A stretch of 64,000 bases of DNA from an uncultured Alphaproteobacteria bacterium (GCA_900696495.1 CAADGI010000005.1:62001-126000), one strand, 5' to 3'; shown: positions 18,577-27,565, numbered from the stretch's first letter. The notes: generated from the sequence alone by a model not told the origin. Numbers and translations are program-made.

Positions 18577-18606
18577 TTGACATATTGCATATAATTGTCA
18601 TATAAA
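18577..18606 (+). promoter_or_regulatory. sigma70-type promoter of the HExxH gene
   Basis: TTGACA at 18577-18582, an 18-base spacer and TATAAA at 18601-18606, 24 bases before the start codon. Like the promoter at 9966 it begins TTGACATA and serves an AT-rich gene. Confidence 0.55.
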
Positions 18607-18629
18607 TGCGCATCCACGGAGGGTAGTAA

Positions 18630-20099
18630 ATGAGCGTAACAAGGCGGGACCTGCTTAAATATGGTTTCTGTACAGTTTTCGGTGCGCTCGCAGGCGCATC
18701 CGGCTGGGAAGTCTATTCCCGCGTGACGCCGCAACCCGCAAAACGCCTTAACAAATTCGAGCCCATAGAGGAAAACGAAATCCCTGAAACGGATGTGTTT
18801 GCCAGCAAACGCACCTGGAAAAATTTCCCCATCATCAGCAACATGCATGAGTGGCTGGCGGGACAAATCAAAACCGTTTACGTGGTTTCGCCGGAAGATT
18901 TCAACACGCCTGCCATCCGCAAAGCCATCAAAACCCTTCGCGCCATTACCACGGAAAAATCCGGCCTCACCGAAGCCCTGCAATATGTGACGGCCCCGGA
19001 AAACAAATTGGCCATCACAGAGGAAGTTAAAACCGCTCTTGATTCTGTCATGCAGGAAAGCGGTTTCGCCAGGCACATGAGCGACGACCAGATCAGCGAA
19101 TTTGCCATTCTGTTGGTAAGCGGGGCCGGAACAACGTACAGATTGAACAAAGACATTACCAAGCCCGGCAATGATGTCGCCATTATCATCACCCCATATG
19201 CCAACATGACGAAACAGGAAGTGGCGGCAACGATTGCAAATCTTCCGTTATGGGCTTTAAAAAATATTCCCGGCAATGACGCCGACTGGCGCGCCAAAAT
19301 CATTATGCACGAAGCCGGCCATGCCAGCCATTATGGCTCGGAAGGCGGCATAGGAGAAGAAACCAGGGCCGATCTGGACGGTGACTTCATTTACTCATAT
19401 GAACTGAAACGCGGCAATGTCACGACAGCCGAAATGAATGAATGCTTTCAGAGTCTGCGCGCAATCTTCTCGGTCATTTATTTTGAAGAAGACAATCATA
19501 TGACCAATGCGGCCATCCAATCCGCTGGCGAAAATTTTGCGCCGAAAGGCTCCAATCAGGATTTCATTAAAGGACTGGCATTTCTGCAGGAAAAAATTAC
19601 AGAGTGGATTGGCTTTATTTATACCGGCCAGACGCATTTTGCCGTACCGCTGCATAATATTCTGAACTTCAAACCGCCTTACGAAGGGCAGGAAAGAATT
19701 ATTCTTAAAAACTCGGATGAAAAGATACTGCGCGAAATGCTGCAAAGACTTTCTGAAATGGAAGCGGAAGGTTTTCAAAAAAGTATGGATAAATTATCGG
19801 CTGAAACGAAACCTAAAATTGAGAAAATTCTGAAAACAATAAAAACAGGCGTCGGCAATTTTTTAGCTCAATACAATCCCCCGCTCCTTTATAAAACCGT
19901 TGCCCAGCTTTATGATGGCGAACTCGAGGGAAATCCGATCGCGAAACAATATGCGTATGAGTTTTTGGTTGCCGCCGCAAAATATGCGCCCGACCATTTC
20001 AAGACCGCTGCCTATAAAGATGCCAATTTTATCCCGCCGGCCTTTGATGAAACCGGCCAGCCGGCCATAGAACATCTTGGCGTCGGCGGACCGGGCTGA
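18630..20099 (+). CDS. Tat-exported HExxH putative metallopeptidase
   Basis: A 489-residue protein not placed in a named family. The N terminus VTRRDLLKYGFCTVFGALAGASG is a twin-arginine signal, so the protein is probably exported folded. Around residue 227 IIMHEAGHASHYG gives a zinc-binding HExxH helix (H227, E228, H231), followed by GEETRADLDGDFIYSYE, whose acidic residues could supply the third zinc ligand as in gluzincins. The rest is helical with no second domain I can name. GGAGGG lies before the ATG. Its base composition is more AT-rich than the flanking glp and rluD genes, hinting at transfer. Substrate is unknown; protease activity is inferred from the motif alone. Confidence 0.7.
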   Translation: MSVTRRDLLKYGFCTVFGALAGASGWEVYSRVTPQPAKRLNKFEPIEENEIPETDVFASKRTWKNFPIISNMHEWLAGQIKTVYVVSPEDFNTPAIRKAIKTLRAITTEKSGLTEALQYVTAPENKLAITEEVKTALDSVMQESGFARHMSDDQISEFAILLVSGAGTTYRLNKDITKPGNDVAIIITPYANMTKQEVAATIANLPLWALKNIPGNDADWRAKIIMHEAGHASHYGSEGGIGEETRADLDGDFIYSYELKRGNVTTAEMNECFQSLRAIFSVIYFEEDNHMTNAAIQSAGENFAPKGSNQDFIKGLAFLQEKITEWIGFIYTGQTHFAVPLHNILNFKPPYEGQERIILKNSDEKILREMLQRLSEMEAEGFQKSMDKLSAETKPKIEKILKTIKTGVGNFLAQYNPPLLYKTVAQLYDGELEGNPIAKQYAYEFLVAAAKYAPDHFKTAAYKDANFIPPAFDETGQPAIEHLGVGGPG

Positions 20100-20116
20100 T
20101 CTGAACGGCACAAAAG

Positions 20117-20141
20117 AAAACCGCCCCTTGCGGGGCGGCTG
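20117..20141 (-). terminator. Rho-independent terminator on the minus strand
   Basis: On the minus strand: stem CCGCCCC / GGGGCGG around GCAA, then TTTTCTTTT. It is oriented to stop transcripts coming from rluD, about 190 bases upstream. On the plus strand it has no T-run, though the hairpin may still protect the 3' end of the HExxH gene's mRNA. Confidence 0.7.
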
Positions 20142-20286
20142 AGTTAGGTACCAGATCGGATGAAGCAAAATCGAAGTGGGTAAATCTGAAACTCTCGTAT
20201 TCTCTGAAAACCTTAAAAATGTGAAGCCCTGTAGACTACTCGCGCACTGGCCGTTTATTGCCTTTGAATATCCCCCTATCTTTCAG

Positions 20287-20304
20287 GATACATAAAATTT
20301 TATG
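20287..20304. repeat. 18-bp element with a perfect 14-bp palindrome, copy 2
   Basis: Identical to 12821-12838 (GATA + CATAAAATTTTATG). It lies in the otherwise featureless AT-rich stretch between the convergent HExxH gene and rluD, 25 bases after the rluD stop. Confidence 0.5.
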
Positions 20305-20328
20305 TAAATACAAATGATTTTTGGGATC

Positions 20329-21306
20329 TTAATTTTTATCCAATAAATTCAATAGCTTATAAAAATCCGGCGGCAGGGGGGCATTGAAGCTGAGCGTATC
20401 GCCGCTGACAGGGTGCAAAAAGCTCATGGAATAGGCATGCAGCGCCTGGCGCGGGAAATTCAGCACTTCTGCGGTCGTTTCCGGCCCCCATCCGCCCCGC
20501 TTCAAAGCCGCCTTCAGGGCGCTCGCCTGCGGCCCGTAAATCGGGTCGCCGATCAGCGGATGCTTGAGGGATTCCATGTGAACGCGAATCTGGTGCGTGC
20601 GCCCCGTTTCCAGCCGGCATTCGACCAGCGCGAATTCTTCGCCAAACTTCTTCTCGACCGTGTAATGCGTTTTCGCCTCCTTGCCGCCCTTGCGCCGGAT
20701 GGCCATCTTGATGCGGCTCGCCGGGTGACGCCCCAACGGCAGATCGACCGAGCCCTTGTGCGGAAACGGCACGCCAAGCACCAGCGCCTTATAAACGCGT
20801 TTCAGCGTCCGCGATTCCAACTGCTCGGCAAGACCCCGATGCGCGATGTCGTTTTTCGCCACGACCATTAGCCCGCTTGTTTCTTTATCAAGTCTATGCA
20901 CGATGCCGGGGCGCAGAACGCCGCCGATGCCGGAGAGATCATCCGCGTTCCGGTGCAGCAACGCATTCACCAAAGTTCCCGAATAATTTCCCGCGCCCGG
21001 ATGCACAACCATGCCCGCAGGTTTATTGATCACCAGCAGATCGGAATCTTCGTAAACGATATCGAGCGCGATATCTTCCGCTTCCGGCTCGGCGGCCACC
21101 GGCGGCGGCACATCGACCTCCAGCGCATCGCCCGCCTTGATCTTGCGCGACGGCGTATCGCATGCCTCGCCGTTCAGGCGCACATGCCCCTCTTCAATCA
21201 ACGCCTTCAGCCGCGTGCGCGAAAGCTCCGTGCAAAGCTCGTTGAGTGCTTTATCAATGCGCGCGGGCGGCGCGCCTTCCTCGATTTCAAACCGCAATGT
21301 TTTCAT
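20329..21306 (-). CDS. rluD: 23S rRNA pseudouridine synthase, RluD type
   Basis: A RluA-family pseudouridine synthase of 325 residues, expected to modify helix 69 of 23S rRNA (U1911, 1915, 1917). It has an N-terminal S4 RNA-binding domain (ARIDKALNELCTELSRTRLKALIEEGHVRLNGE) and the catalytic motif GIVHRLDKETSGLMVVAKND, in which Asp of HRLDKxTSG is the nucleophile. Further on are VECRLETGRTHQIRVHMESLKHPLIGDPIYG and RQALHAYSMSFLHP. The start at 21306 is chosen because it overlaps the upstream stop as ATGA; the ATG nine codons earlier has no better ribosome site. Confidence 0.95.
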   Translation of the reverse strand: MKTLRFEIEEGAPPARIDKALNELCTELSRTRLKALIEEGHVRLNGEACDTPSRKIKAGDALEVDVPPPVAAEPEAEDIALDIVYEDSDLLVINKPAGMVVHPGAGNYSGTLVNALLHRNADDLSGIGGVLRPGIVHRLDKETSGLMVVAKNDIAHRGLAEQLESRTLKRVYKALVLGVPFPHKGSVDLPLGRHPASRIKMAIRRKGGKEAKTHYTVEKKFGEEFALVECRLETGRTHQIRVHMESLKHPLIGDPIYGPQASALKAALKRGGWGPETTAEVLNFPRQALHAYSMSFLHPVSGDTLSFNAPLPPDFYKLLNLLDKN

Positions 21307-22640
21307 GGAGAGAAGGCGTTGACACTGAGACATGCGTCTTCAAAAGATTCCATCGGCGCACCCGCGACGATCCACGCATCCCAGCCATGCTTAAGGGTTT
21401 CAACCGGCTCGCCCGGCTTCGGCTCGATCTTGTAAACCATGTCCGTGCGGCCCGTAATAATCCGCTCGCCCGCGCGCCCACCGATCATCTGCGAGGCCTC
21501 GGCGCCTTGCGCGTTGAAATATTCATCGCTCATGAACAATATCCCGCGCTCGTTGATCGTCAGCAGGCGCACGAAATCCTGGTTGAATTCGGTGGCTTCG
21601 GTGCGCGGCGGTTTGCTGACCTGCATCATGACGCTCGCCATGCCTTCCATGTTCACCAGCACGTCGCGCGCCGACTGGTCCATATCCGCGGTCGTATAAT
21701 AACGCTGCCATTGCAGCGCCCCGCCATTGACGTCAACCGCCATCACCCAGCCCGCGTCGCGCCCGCCATTCAGCGGTTCCGTCTCGCCGACGGCGATGAA
21801 CATGTCTTTCTTCAGCGACGCCGCCTTGCTGAGCTTGGCCATCGCGCCGCGCGGATATTGCTGCTGCCAGACCAAGCTTCCATCGCGGTTCAGCATCAGC
21901 AGCCAGCCGCCGATGCGCCCGTCCTCGCCGCGTAAATATCCCGCGCCGATATAATGATCCGGCCCGGCGGGATTAAGGCCGAGGATGCGGTTATCCAGTC
22001 CGGGCTGGTAGGCATGGCTGTCTTTCACCGCGCCTTTTGCGTCAAGATGATAAATCACCGCGTGGAACAATTCCTTTTTCTCGTCGCCCGCCGATGCCGA
22101 AAGAACGAACCCTGTGCCTTTTGATTGCGCGATCATGTCGTCCGGCACCAGCGACGCCGCACCGGCAGCTTCAATCGTTTTCTGCCCCGTCAGCTTTCCG
22201 GCCTTGTCGAAAAATCCGAGCCATGGCGACGCACGGGAATTTTTATCCATCACCGCGCCGAGGACGGCGAAACCTTCCGGAACCAGCAGCAGCTTTTTCA
22301 CATAGGAAAGATTTTTCACCGGGTGCGCGGCTTCCCACACCACGCGGCCCCTGTTATCGAACTCCGCCAGCAAAACCGATTTTTCCGGCTTGCCAAAGGA
22401 TGTCACCTCACCCGCCGCCACGGCATTGCCGCTCTCCGCCACCACCGAAGAGGCGAAACGCTCGTCGGTGTTCATCTCGCCATACTCGGCATCCCAGACG
22501 CTGTAAGCCCCATACTCCGCCTTCATCATGTCGAAGATCAACTCGCGCTGCAGCGTGCAATCGCGCGGCACGCTGGCTGCCATCGCAGGCGCCGCAATGG
22601 CAAAAAGAATGCTGAACTGAAGGAAAAATCTGGCGATCAT
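21303..22640 (-). CDS. secreted repeat protein, probable beta-propeller-like
   Basis: A 445-residue exported protein of unknown function. The signal peptide is MIARFFLQFSILFAIAAPAMA. The mature part shows repeated four-strand-like units with phrases such as VLLAEFDNRGRVVWEAAHP, LGFFDKAGKLTGQKTI, WLLMLNRDGSLVWQQQYPRG, VMAVDVNGGALQWQRYYTT and LLTINERGILFMSDEYF, i.e. a hydrophobic strand, an Asp/Asn-x-x-Gly turn, then a Trp-containing strand. This suggests a propeller fold like those of quinoprotein-type or PQQ-like repeats, but it is too diverged for a family call. It is translationally coupled to rluD by a four-base overlap. Confidence 0.75.
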   Translation of the reverse strand: MIARFFLQFSILFAIAAPAMAASVPRDCTLQRELIFDMMKAEYGAYSVWDAEYGEMNTDERFASSVVAESGNAVAAGEVTSFGKPEKSVLLAEFDNRGRVVWEAAHPVKNLSYVKKLLLVPEGFAVLGAVMDKNSRASPWLGFFDKAGKLTGQKTIEAAGAASLVPDDMIAQSKGTGFVLSASAGDEKKELFHAVIYHLDAKGAVKDSHAYQPGLDNRILGLNPAGPDHYIGAGYLRGEDGRIGGWLLMLNRDGSLVWQQQYPRGAMAKLSKAASLKKDMFIAVGETEPLNGGRDAGWVMAVDVNGGALQWQRYYTTADMDQSARDVLVNMEGMASVMMQVSKPPRTEATEFNQDFVRLLTINERGILFMSDEYFNAQGAEASQMIGGRAGERIITGRTDMVYKIEPKPGEPVETLKHGWDAWIVAGAPMESFEDACLSVNAFSP

Positions 22641-22705
22641 GGGTTCATATACCTTGGCCTTAGTGTAGAATTGGAGGACTTAAAAGTCCACGCACTTGAG
22701 GCTGA

Positions 22706-23749
22706 ATGAAAATACTGATTATTAGCGATGCCTGGCATCCCCAGCTCAACGGCGTGGTCCGGACCTATGAACATCTCGCCGAAGAACTCGTCAAGACAGG
22801 CCACGAGGTCAAAGTCATCGGCCCGGCGGACTTCCCCTTTAAAATTCCCATGCCGGGCTACGCCGAGATCGAACTGGTGATCGGCGCTTACGGCCGCCTC
22901 GCGAAAATGGTCGACGCGGAAAAGTCCCAGCACATCCACATCGCCACCGAAGGACCGCTCGGCCTTGCAGGACGAAAATACTGCGTCAGGAGAAAAATTC
23001 CCTTCACGACGTCCTATCATACACAATTCCCCGATTACGTCGCCAAGCGCTTCGGCCATTACGTGCCGTTCCTTCATAACCCGACGCACTATCTCGCCAA
23101 GCGTTTCGTGCACTGGTTCCACGCTCCGGCCGGCGCGGTGCTCGTCGCGACGCCAAGCTTGGAGGCACAACTCAAGGATTGGGGATTTACAGTTCCTCTT
23201 CTCCGTTTCTCGCGCGGCGTCAATCTCGATCTCTTTTTCCCCGGCGAGAAAACTTTATTTGATGACCTGAAAAAACCGATTGCGCTGTATGTCGGGCGAA
23301 TCGCCATCGAGAAAAACCTCGAGGATTTTCTGGCCATGGACTGGCCGGGCTCGAAAGTGCTGGTCGGCGACGGGCCGAGCCTCTCTTTCTTAAAAAATAA
23401 ATATCCGGATGCGCATTTCGCCGGGAAAAAAACCGGGCTGGAACTCGCGGAATGTTACCGCTCCGCCGATGTCTTCGTCTTCCCTTCGCGCACAGATACG
23501 TTCGGTATCGTATTAGTGGAGGCGCTGGCCTCCGGCCTGCCTGTCGCGGCCTATGATGCGACCGGGCCGAAAGACATCGTCACGGATTCTTCCCTCGGCG
23601 CGCTGCATGAATCCAACCTTGGCCTCGCCGCGCGCGAAGCCCTCAAAAACGGCAGTGCCGAGGGCCGTTCCCGCCACGTAAAGCAGAATTACACCTGGGA
23701 GAACGCCGCCCGGCAGTTCCTGAGCGCCATTGAAAACTACTGCGTTTGA
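22706..23749 (+). CDS. family-4 glycosyltransferase (GT-B)
   Basis: A 347-residue retaining GT-B glycosyltransferase. N-terminal domain: MKILIISDAWHPQLNGVVRTYEHLAEELVKTGHEV, typical of mannosyl- or glucosyl-transferases acting on lipids. The central part has FTTSYHTQFPDYVAKRF. The C-terminal nucleotide-sugar domain has ALYVGRIAIEKNLEDFLAMD, then VLVGDGPS and the family motif FPSRTDTFGIVLVEALASGLPVAAYDATGPKDIV. It resembles enzymes that add a sugar to diacylglycerol or phosphatidylinositol (MgtA, PimB or SqdX types). The exact donor and acceptor cannot be told. It lies 14 bases before the cpdR-like gene, perhaps co-transcribed. Confidence 0.9.
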   Translation: MKILIISDAWHPQLNGVVRTYEHLAEELVKTGHEVKVIGPADFPFKIPMPGYAEIELVIGAYGRLAKMVDAEKSQHIHIATEGPLGLAGRKYCVRRKIPFTTSYHTQFPDYVAKRFGHYVPFLHNPTHYLAKRFVHWFHAPAGAVLVATPSLEAQLKDWGFTVPLLRFSRGVNLDLFFPGEKTLFDDLKKPIALYVGRIAIEKNLEDFLAMDWPGSKVLVGDGPSLSFLKNKYPDAHFAGKKTGLELAECYRSADVFVFPSRTDTFGIVLVEALASGLPVAAYDATGPKDIVTDSSLGALHESNLGLAAREALKNGSAEGRSRHVKQNYTWENAARQFLSAIENYCV

Positions 23750-23763
23750 TATAAACTTACGCC

Positions 23764-24123
23764 ATGGCTCACATATTACTGGCTGAAGACGATAAATCCA
23801 TGTGCGGATTCCTGTCCGCCGCGCTTGAACGCGCCGGCCATCGCGTCAGCGTCACCCATGACGGGCTGGAAGCGTTGGAAGCCCTGAACGGGATCGAGGC
23901 CTTCGACCTCCTCCTCGCCGATATCGTCATGCCCGGCATGGACGGGATCGAGCTCGCCCAGCGCGCCGTCCAGATCCGCCCCGGCCTGAAAGTCATGTTC
24001 ATCACCGGCTTTGCCGCCATGACCATGGAAAGCAACAACCCCGCCCTCAAAAACACCCGGGTTTTATCCAAGCCGTTCCACCTGAATTACCTGGTGGAAC
24101 AGGTCGAAACCCTTCTCTCGTGA
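23764..24123 (+). CDS. cpdR: CpdR-like single-domain response regulator
   Basis: A 119-residue stand-alone receiver. ILLAEDDKSM holds the acidic pocket, LLLADIVMPGMDGIELAQRAV holds the phosphoryl-accepting Asp, and SKPFHLNYLVEQV the conserved Lys. The sequence pattern (AEDD, FLSAALERAGH, DLLLADIVMPGMDGIELA) is the one seen in alphaproteobacterial CpdR. Unphosphorylated CpdR delivers ClpXP substrates, among them CtrA through RcdA/PopA, in Caulobacter. That is of interest here because CtrA-type boxes lie upstream of the following pilin gene and of flp. No output domain is present, as expected. Confidence 0.82.
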   Translation: MAHILLAEDDKSMCGFLSAALERAGHRVSVTHDGLEALEALNGIEAFDLLLADIVMPGMDGIELAQRAVQIRPGLKVMFITGFAAMTMESNNPALKNTRVLSKPFHLNYLVEQVETLLS

Positions 24124-24227
24124 ATTAAGTATTTTTCCTTTATTTTCAATTACTTAGATGAATACAGGAGAAGCCAAGCAAAATCAATGGCTTAGGAAAA
24201 TTTTCGTGGGAAAAATTACCTACAAAT

Positions 24228-24242
24228 TTAATCAAATTTTAA
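24228..24242 (+). promoter_or_regulatory. perfect CtrA-type box upstream of the large prepilin genes
   Basis: TTAA TCAAATT TTAA, an exact TTAA-N7-TTAA. TATAGA at 24258-24263, 15 bases further on, can serve as -10, so the box sits at the -35 position as in CtrA-activated promoters. The first gene starts 67 bases downstream. Confidence 0.62.
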
Positions 24243-24308
24243 AGTCGCGACGGTTAATATAGAATGTGGATGTGTGTGTAATATTTTCGCATTCCGGAGC
24301 GGGTTTTC

Positions 24309-25412
24309 TTGAGCATTACGAGACACATTGAAAGACTGGCGCGGGATCAGTCAGGGATGACCCTGATCGATGTGGCCCTTCTTATGATCATGCTCGGCCT
24401 TATCCTTGTGCCGCTGATCAGCCAGTACAACAGATGGAAAATGGACAACGAAAGAGGCCTGACGAACCAGCGCTACGCCGCCATCGACAAGGCAATCTCG
24501 GATTTTTATTTTGAAAATGACCGTTATCCCTGTCCGGCCCGGATGGACCGCAGCGCTGCTGATGCCGACTACGGAAAAGAAGCCTGCAACGATGCCGACC
24601 TGAAATTTTCCAGCGGCACGGTGATGATCGGCGCCGTGCCCTTCGCGACCTTGAAAATCCCGACGGAAACAGGGCTCGACGGCTGGTCGAACAAGATCAC
24701 CTACGCCGTCACGGCAATTCAGGCCGATCCGGCCGCAACCTTCGGCCCCGGCGCAATACGGGTTAGGGGCCGTCAGCAGTTAGGCGAGTATGAGTGCACT
24801 GCCGGTATCTCGGATTATGATCCGCCGGGAGCTCTCCATTACGTGTTCGTGTCGCACGGCCCCACCGGCCTCGGTGCATTCACCGCCGATGGCATTCCGC
24901 GCGCGGCCTGCGCTAATCCCGGCACCGCGGCTGATGCCGCTAATTGCATCAACGACAATCAATTCACGCATTCAGTCTGCATGGGAAGCAGCACCGGCCC
25001 CGACTTTTATGACGATATAGTTGCAATTAAAGGAAATATCCCGTCAAAAATGTGGAAAGATTCCATTAGCGCTACCCAGGATATCATCAGCAATGCCGAA
25101 AGCGTGGGAATAAACAACACCGATCCGCAGGCGGCATTGCACGTCAAAGGAAACATCAAGGCGCTGAACACGGACTCGAACACGATCTGCGCCGAGGACG
25201 GTTCGGGATGCTTCACGGCAACAATGATCGGCGGCACCGACCCGCTGATGAAATGCAACAGCAACCCGGGAGCGACATCGAGCGCAATGTCCGGCATCGG
25301 CGAAGCGCGCGCAAAATGCCAATCCGGCTATACGGCTTTTAAAGTTGAATGCCCTGACGGGCAATTCATTCAAAGACTTGAGGCTGACGGGGGACTCGTA
25401 TGCGGAAATTAA
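24309..25412 (+). CDS. large modular prepilin-like protein 1
   Basis: A 367-residue protein with a type IV prepilin leader: 16 residues ending in Gly, then MTLIDVALLMIMLGLILVPL, with Asp where Glu is usual at +5. The start is TTG with GGAG nine bases upstream. After the pilin helix comes a block shared by all three tandem genes: DRYPCPARMDRSAADADYGKEAC, VMIGAVPFATLKIP, HYVFVSHGPTGLGAFTADG, and a DDIVAIK segment. The C-terminal part has GINNTDPQAALHVKGNIKAL, like tail-fibre motifs, then CAEDGSGCF and a final KCQSGYTAFKVECPDGQFIQ. It is probably a surface-exposed minor pilin or pilus-tip protein (inference). Confidence 0.75.
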   Translation: MSITRHIERLARDQSGMTLIDVALLMIMLGLILVPLISQYNRWKMDNERGLTNQRYAAIDKAISDFYFENDRYPCPARMDRSAADADYGKEACNDADLKFSSGTVMIGAVPFATLKIPTETGLDGWSNKITYAVTAIQADPAATFGPGAIRVRGRQQLGEYECTAGISDYDPPGALHYVFVSHGPTGLGAFTADGIPRAACANPGTAADAANCINDNQFTHSVCMGSSTGPDFYDDIVAIKGNIPSKMWKDSISATQDIISNAESVGINNTDPQAALHVKGNIKALNTDSNTICAEDGSGCFTATMIGGTDPLMKCNSNPGATSSAMSGIGEARAKCQSGYTAFKVECPDGQFIQRLEADGGLVCGN

Positions 25413-25435
25413 ACACACTCGCGGGAGACGGAAAC

Positions 25436-27565
25436 ATGAAAATGTCTTGCAAGGGATTCACGCTCATCGAAATGGCGACCGTGATCATGATCCTCGGCTT
25501 GCTGGTTGCATCGTTGACACCCCTATATGGCCTTTATCAGAAGCAGCAGGAAATCGACACGACCGAAGTCAACGTGACGGTCGCGACCAGCGCCCTCGGC
25601 ACATTCCGCTCGGTTTACGGACGCTATCCCTGCCCCGCATCGATGACGCAGGACCGTGATGACCCTATGTATGGCCGCGAAGACTGCAACAGCACCCAGG
25701 CGATCCCGGCGGGAAGCTGCACGGTCGGCGAAGGCCTGTGCGTCGAGCGCAGCCGCCGCGCCGCGATCCCTCACGTCTTTCCTGAAGGAAACGCGAGAAA
25801 TGAACCGCCGCGCGTGATTGTCGGCGCCCTTCCGTTCCGCAACCTGAATCTTGAAGAAAGTCAGAGTTACGATGCTTACGACCACAAAATCATGTATGTC
25901 GTCACCGAGAACCTGACCTGCGACAAATGCTTCACAGCGGATGGCGGCGGCATTGATATCATCAATGAAACAGGCACCAGCATCCTGCCTGAAGTCGGCC
26001 AGGCGCACTTCCTGATCATGAGCCACGGCAAGGACGGCGCGGGCGCCTATGCCAAGAACGGCGAACAGTTCGCCTGCCCTGAAAGCGGCCTTGAACGCGA
26101 CAATTGTAACTACAAGGACGGCACAGCCCCGGACGCGACATACCGCCTGTCCGCGGCCAGCACGGCGGACTCCGACGGCCACTTCGACGATGTGCTGAAT
26201 TATTTCACGCAGGATGAAATTCCCGCATGGCAGCTTTCGACAAAGACTGCGCTTGCGATCCATCAAAAACAACTGGGCGGCAATGTCGCCGTCCTGAAAA
26301 ACGAGGGCGACATCGATCAAAAAGGCGAAGTCGGCGGCGCGGTCCGCGCGAGCATTGACCTTGAAAGCGATAACCCTGACTCAACGGGAAAATTCCTGAT
26401 CAACGAGCTTTGCAACGCCATGAGCGACGAATGTTTCAGGCCTGAGCTTATCGCCGGCAAATTCGTGGATCCGGACGAAGGCGGCGCGAGAACCGGCGGC
26501 ATGCGTTGCCCCGAAGACGACACGACCGGCGGCACGGGCGCTTTCATGGTCGGCATCGAGGACGGCCGGCCTATCTGCGATAACGCCGTCACCAGCGAAT
26601 GCCCGCTGGGTGCGATATTGGTCGGCGTCAATGATGACGGCACGTTGAATTGCAAAAACCCCGATCCGCTTCCTTGCGACGGCTTCTCCGTTTCCATGTG
26701 CGACACGATCGTCTCTGTGCCGGGCGGCGCGCACGGCAGCACCTATACCGCGCAGGCGGGAGCGTCGCAGCAGCGCGTCTACCGCTGCAATAGCGGATCG
26801 TGGGTGATCGAGAGCGATGTCCAGGGCGTCTGCAACTGCACGCCCGGCCCGGTTTCTACAACGACAGGAGCGTGCGGCGTCGGATACACCGGCACAGTCA
26901 CGACAACCGTCACCCGCACCTGCCCTGACGGGACCCTAGAGACGACAGACAACTTCGGGGCGGCATGCGCCTGCGCCGCCGGCGAGAGATACGGCACGCG
27001 GCCCTGCCCGGAGGGATATACCGGCTCGATCCCCACTGTATCCACCCATTCATGCCCCAGCGGCGCATGGAGCACCTATGTCGATGTCCCTGGCGGCATC
27101 AACAGCTGCACATGCCGCAACAGTGAAACCAAGACGACAAGTTGCAAGGAAGGTCTGACCGGCACCGGCCTGGTTGAAAGAAGAACGGTTACCTGCACGC
27201 CTGGCGGCGGCGTTTCCTACGGCGAATGGGAGGAAATCAGCTATGATTGCACATGCACTCCCAGAACGGTCACGAACCCCTACCCCTGCCCGCTGGGCCA
27301 GATCGGGAGCATCATGAAGAGCCAGACCCTGCAATGCCCCAGCGGCGAGTGGACAGATCCGGTGCTGGCCCCCGGCGGCAACACGTGCGAACCGATCCCG
27401 CCCGTGGTCTGCAACTGGGAAAAAACCTCCAGCGGAACAGGGCCGGCTGATTGGGGCGTGGGCAAAAATTCGGCTAGCGGCTGTACATGCGGCGAAACCG
27501 GACCCTGCTTCGCAAGGGTAGGCGACGGCAAATTCCTGAACTATGCCGCATGCAGTTGCAACTAA
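25436..27565 (+). CDS. large modular prepilin-like protein 2 with Cys-rich repeats
   Basis: A 709-residue protein. The leader MKMSCKG is followed by FTLIEMATVIMILGLLVASL, a classic prepilin motif with Glu at +5. The start at 25436 is preferred to 25400 because GGGAG lies before it. The shared block follows (GRYPCPASMTQDRDDPMYGREDC, IVGALPFRNLNLE, AHFLIMSHGKDGAGAYAKNG). From about residue 410 to 700 a cysteine-rich region repeats a unit of the type CxxGxTGxxxxxxxxxCPxGxW (ACGVGYTGTVTT, PCPEGYTGSIPT, SCKEGLTGTGLV, PCPLGQIGSIMK). It is likely disulfide-bonded and exported. The layout suggests a tip adhesin with a pilin-like base (inference). It is followed 23 bases later by the third gene. Confidence 0.78.
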   Translation: MKMSCKGFTLIEMATVIMILGLLVASLTPLYGLYQKQQEIDTTEVNVTVATSALGTFRSVYGRYPCPASMTQDRDDPMYGREDCNSTQAIPAGSCTVGEGLCVERSRRAAIPHVFPEGNARNEPPRVIVGALPFRNLNLEESQSYDAYDHKIMYVVTENLTCDKCFTADGGGIDIINETGTSILPEVGQAHFLIMSHGKDGAGAYAKNGEQFACPESGLERDNCNYKDGTAPDATYRLSAASTADSDGHFDDVLNYFTQDEIPAWQLSTKTALAIHQKQLGGNVAVLKNEGDIDQKGEVGGAVRASIDLESDNPDSTGKFLINELCNAMSDECFRPELIAGKFVDPDEGGARTGGMRCPEDDTTGGTGAFMVGIEDGRPICDNAVTSECPLGAILVGVNDDGTLNCKNPDPLPCDGFSVSMCDTIVSVPGGAHGSTYTAQAGASQQRVYRCNSGSWVIESDVQGVCNCTPGPVSTTTGACGVGYTGTVTTTVTRTCPDGTLETTDNFGAACACAAGERYGTRPCPEGYTGSIPTVSTHSCPSGAWSTYVDVPGGINSCTCRNSETKTTSCKEGLTGTGLVERRTVTCTPGGGVSYGEWEEISYDCTCTPRTVTNPYPCPLGQIGSIMKSQTLQCPSGEWTDPVLAPGGNTCEPIPPVVCNWEKTSSGTGPADWGVGKNSASGCTCGETGPCFARVGDGKFLNYAACSCN

